Positions 8,247 through 9,034 of a stretch of 9,034 nucleotides of DNA are shown one piece after another; positions within the stretch are counted from its first letter, which is position 1; each line of letters begins with the position of its first letter. The DNA is taken from contig DIUB01000224.1 in the NCBI GenBank assembly GCA_002422265.1, positions 8,699-17,732 of the forward strand, given 5' to 3'. A program made the translations under genes and the position numbers. The notes below the pieces were generated by a model. That model was not told the DNA's origin and made no database searches. It was given only the letters and a program-made list of their open reading frames with translations. The DNA comes from Geobacter sp. UBA6169. GTDB taxonomy: Bacteria; Desulfobacterota; Desulfuromonadia; Geobacterales; Pseudopelobacteraceae.

Positions 8247-8331
8247 GAACCTATTTTGAAACAGAGCACAAGTGAGTGGCAAAGACGCAGCGAAGAACAC
8301 AAACATGATTTCCGATCTTTTCTCTTGCTGC

Positions 8332-8355
8332 CTCTGCGTCTCTGCGTCTCTGCGT
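8332..8355. repeat. Three perfect tandem copies of CTCTGCGT
   Basis: The octamer CTCTGCGT occurs three times head to tail (8332-8339, 8340-8347, 8348-8355). Each copy can pair with the single GACGCAG of the left arm at 8284-8290, so the hairpin can form in more than one register. The copies end 30 bases before the ugd start codon. Copy number may vary between strains through slipped-strand replication; that is inference. Confidence 0.85.
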
Positions 8356-8368
8356 TAAACTGATTTTG

Positions 8369-8376
8369 AAAAGGAG
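8369..8376 (+). promoter_or_regulatory. Ribosome binding site of ugd
   Basis: AAAAGGAG ends nine bases before the ATG at 8386, a strong Shine-Dalgarno at normal spacing. It is the only strong one in front of a plus-strand gene here and fixes the ugd start. It lies inside the right copy of the 15-bp direct repeat. The left copy reads ACAGAG at the equivalent place. Confidence 0.85.
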
Positions 8377-8385
8377 CTTAACAGC

Positions 8386-9034
8386 ATGAAGATATCCGTC
8401 TTTGGCGCCGGTTATGTCGGCCTGGTGGCTGCGGCCTGTTTTGCCGAGAGCGGCAATACGGTCATAGCCGTTGATGTGGATGAAAAGAAGATTGAAGGGC
8501 TCAAAAACGGCATCATCCCGATTTATGAACCGGGCTTAAAGGAACTGGTACTGCGCAACCAGACCGAAGGCCGCCTCTCCTTTACCACCGATGTCACGCT
8601 GGCCGTTGAGCAATCCCTGATCCAGTTCATTGCCGTGGGCACCCCGCCCGGTGAAGACGGCTCCGCCGATCTCCAGTACGTCCTGGCCGTAGGCCGCACC
8701 ATTGGCCAGCAGATGAACGGCTTCAAGATCATTGTGGACAAATCCACCGTACCGGTGGGCACCGCTGACAAGGTTCGGGCCGCTGTCCAGAATGAACTGG
8801 ATAAACGGGGCTCACACCTGGAGTTCGATGTGGTCTCCAACCCCGAATTCCTGAAAGAAGGGGCTGCCATTGACGACTTCATGAAGCCTGACCGGGTGGT
8901 GATCGGTACCGACAACGTCCGCACCGCCGAGATCATGAAGGAACTCTACGACCCGTTCATGCGCAAGCAGAGCCGGATGATCATCATGGATATCCGCTCG
9001 GCTGAAATGACCAAATACGCAGCCAACGCCATGC
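8386..9034 (+). CDS. ugd: UDP-glucose 6-dehydrogenase (C-terminal half outside window)
   Basis: The enzyme oxidises UDP-glucose to UDP-glucuronate with two NAD+, supplying precursors for capsule, exopolysaccharide or lipopolysaccharide. The visible 216 codons cover the N-terminal NAD-binding domain. They show the GAGYVG nucleotide loop at 7-12, Asp30 at the end of the second strand (expected to hold the NAD ribose), YEPGL at 47-51, VGTPP at 84-88, STVPVGT at 120-126, and NPEFLKEG at 152-159 with the conserved acidic residues Glu154 and Glu158. At the edge is the start of the central helix, EMTKYAAN, with Lys210 at the conserved catalytic-lysine position. The catalytic Cys region and UDP-sugar domain lie beyond the window, so completeness cannot be judged. 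The gene has its own strong ribosome site and is separated from rsmI by the repeat-bearing spacer. Whether it shares the mutS transcript is unknown. Confidence 0.96.
   Translation, partial: MKISVFGAGYVGLVAAACFAESGNTVIAVDVDEKKIEGLKNGIIPIYEPGLKELVLRNQTEGRLSFTTDVTLAVEQSLIQFIAVGTPPGEDGSADLQYVLAVGRTIGQQMNGFKIIVDKSTVPVGTADKVRAAVQNELDKRGSHLEFDVVSNPEFLKEGAAIDDFMKPDRVVIGTDNVRTAEIMKELYDPFMRKQSRMIIMDIRSAEMTKYAANAM

Larger units (their letters stand above)
8253..8377. repeat. Small repeat element bounded by imperfect 15-bp direct repeats
   Basis: The spacer between rsmI and ugd contains two 15-bp direct repeats, 8253-8267 and 8363-8377, identical at 13 positions; the first nine bases, ATTTTGAAA, are perfect. 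Between them lie a left arm GCAAAGACGCAG (8279-8290) and a right arm CTGCGTCTCTGC (8334-8345, also readable at 8342-8353) that pair with one mismatch. The right side also has a tandem repeat. The layout resembles a miniature inserted element with a duplicated target. From memory, GCAGAGACGCAG-type sequences are scattered between genes in many bacterial genomes, including Geobacter relatives; I could not search to confirm. The inserted section has no open frame of note. Confidence 0.6.

Noticed and set aside
8332..8355. The octamer repeats as a CRISPR array
   Set aside because: The units are eight bases and directly abutting, with no spacers and no cas genes.
8279..8367. The spacer hairpin as an intrinsic terminator for the mutS operon
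   Set aside because: The stem has a mismatch and a loop of over 40 bases, and no T-run follows directly; the nearest ATTTT begins eight or more bases after the arm and belongs to the direct repeat.
8523..8936. A 137-residue minus-strand open frame over ugd
   Set aside because: Antisense to conserved UDP-glucose dehydrogenase motifs, Ser/Arg-rich, no support.
1..9034. tRNA, rRNA, riboswitch or a novel multi-gene defence or mobile system
   Set aside because: Nearly all the window is occupied by standard housekeeping and efflux genes with intact motifs; the non-coding gaps are 96 and 139 bases and show no tRNA or riboswitch pattern.

Overview
The window looks like the chromosome of a GC-rich, Gram-negative bacterium, most plausibly a Geobacter/Trichlorobacter-type member of the Desulfuromonadia. 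That placement is inference. It rests on the gene order mutS, AMIN-domain amidase, rsmI, UDP-glucose dehydrogenase and on the character of the MutS N-terminus (a PMM-K-QYLEIKA opening). Two genome-wide searches could overturn it. Outer-membrane-type machinery (an RND pump with a periplasmic adaptor) shows a two-membrane envelope.

Left part (1-3412, minus strand): a two-gene efflux operon. The periplasmic adaptor (3412 to 2300) is transcribed first. The inner-membrane RND pump follows (2303 to beyond base 1), and its GTG start overlaps the adaptor stop by four bases. The pump is cut by the window edge after 767 codons. Both proteins most resemble the MdtA and MdtB/MdtC branch. No outer-membrane channel or regulator gene lies in the window.

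Middle (3413-3508): a 96-bp divergent intergenic region. It holds weak promoter-like hexamers on both strands around one palindromic TTGCAA, and an inverted repeat that touches the mutS start codon.

Right part (3509-8246, plus strand): three genes packed stop-on-start. They are mutS (DNA mismatch repair), a secreted N-acetylmuramoyl-L-alanine amidase with AMIN and Amidase_3 domains, and rsmI (16S rRNA C1402 2'-O-methyltransferase). The junctions (GTGATG and TGATG) suggest one transcript with translational coupling, although the three functions (DNA repair, cell-wall splitting, ribosome modification) are not biochemically linked.

After rsmI comes a 139-bp spacer (8247-8385) containing a small repeat element. 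It has an imperfect inverted repeat, three perfect tandem copies of CTCTGCGT, and a flanking 15-bp direct repeat matching at 13 positions. The right copy of that direct repeat contains the ribosome binding site of the next gene. The UDP-glucose 6-dehydrogenase gene then starts at 8386 and runs off the right edge; it feeds UDP-glucuronate into surface polysaccharide synthesis.

The genes are ordinary, well-known families. I found no undescribed multi-gene system. The most interesting non-coding signal is the repeat element at 8253-8377, followed by the compact control region in front of mutS.
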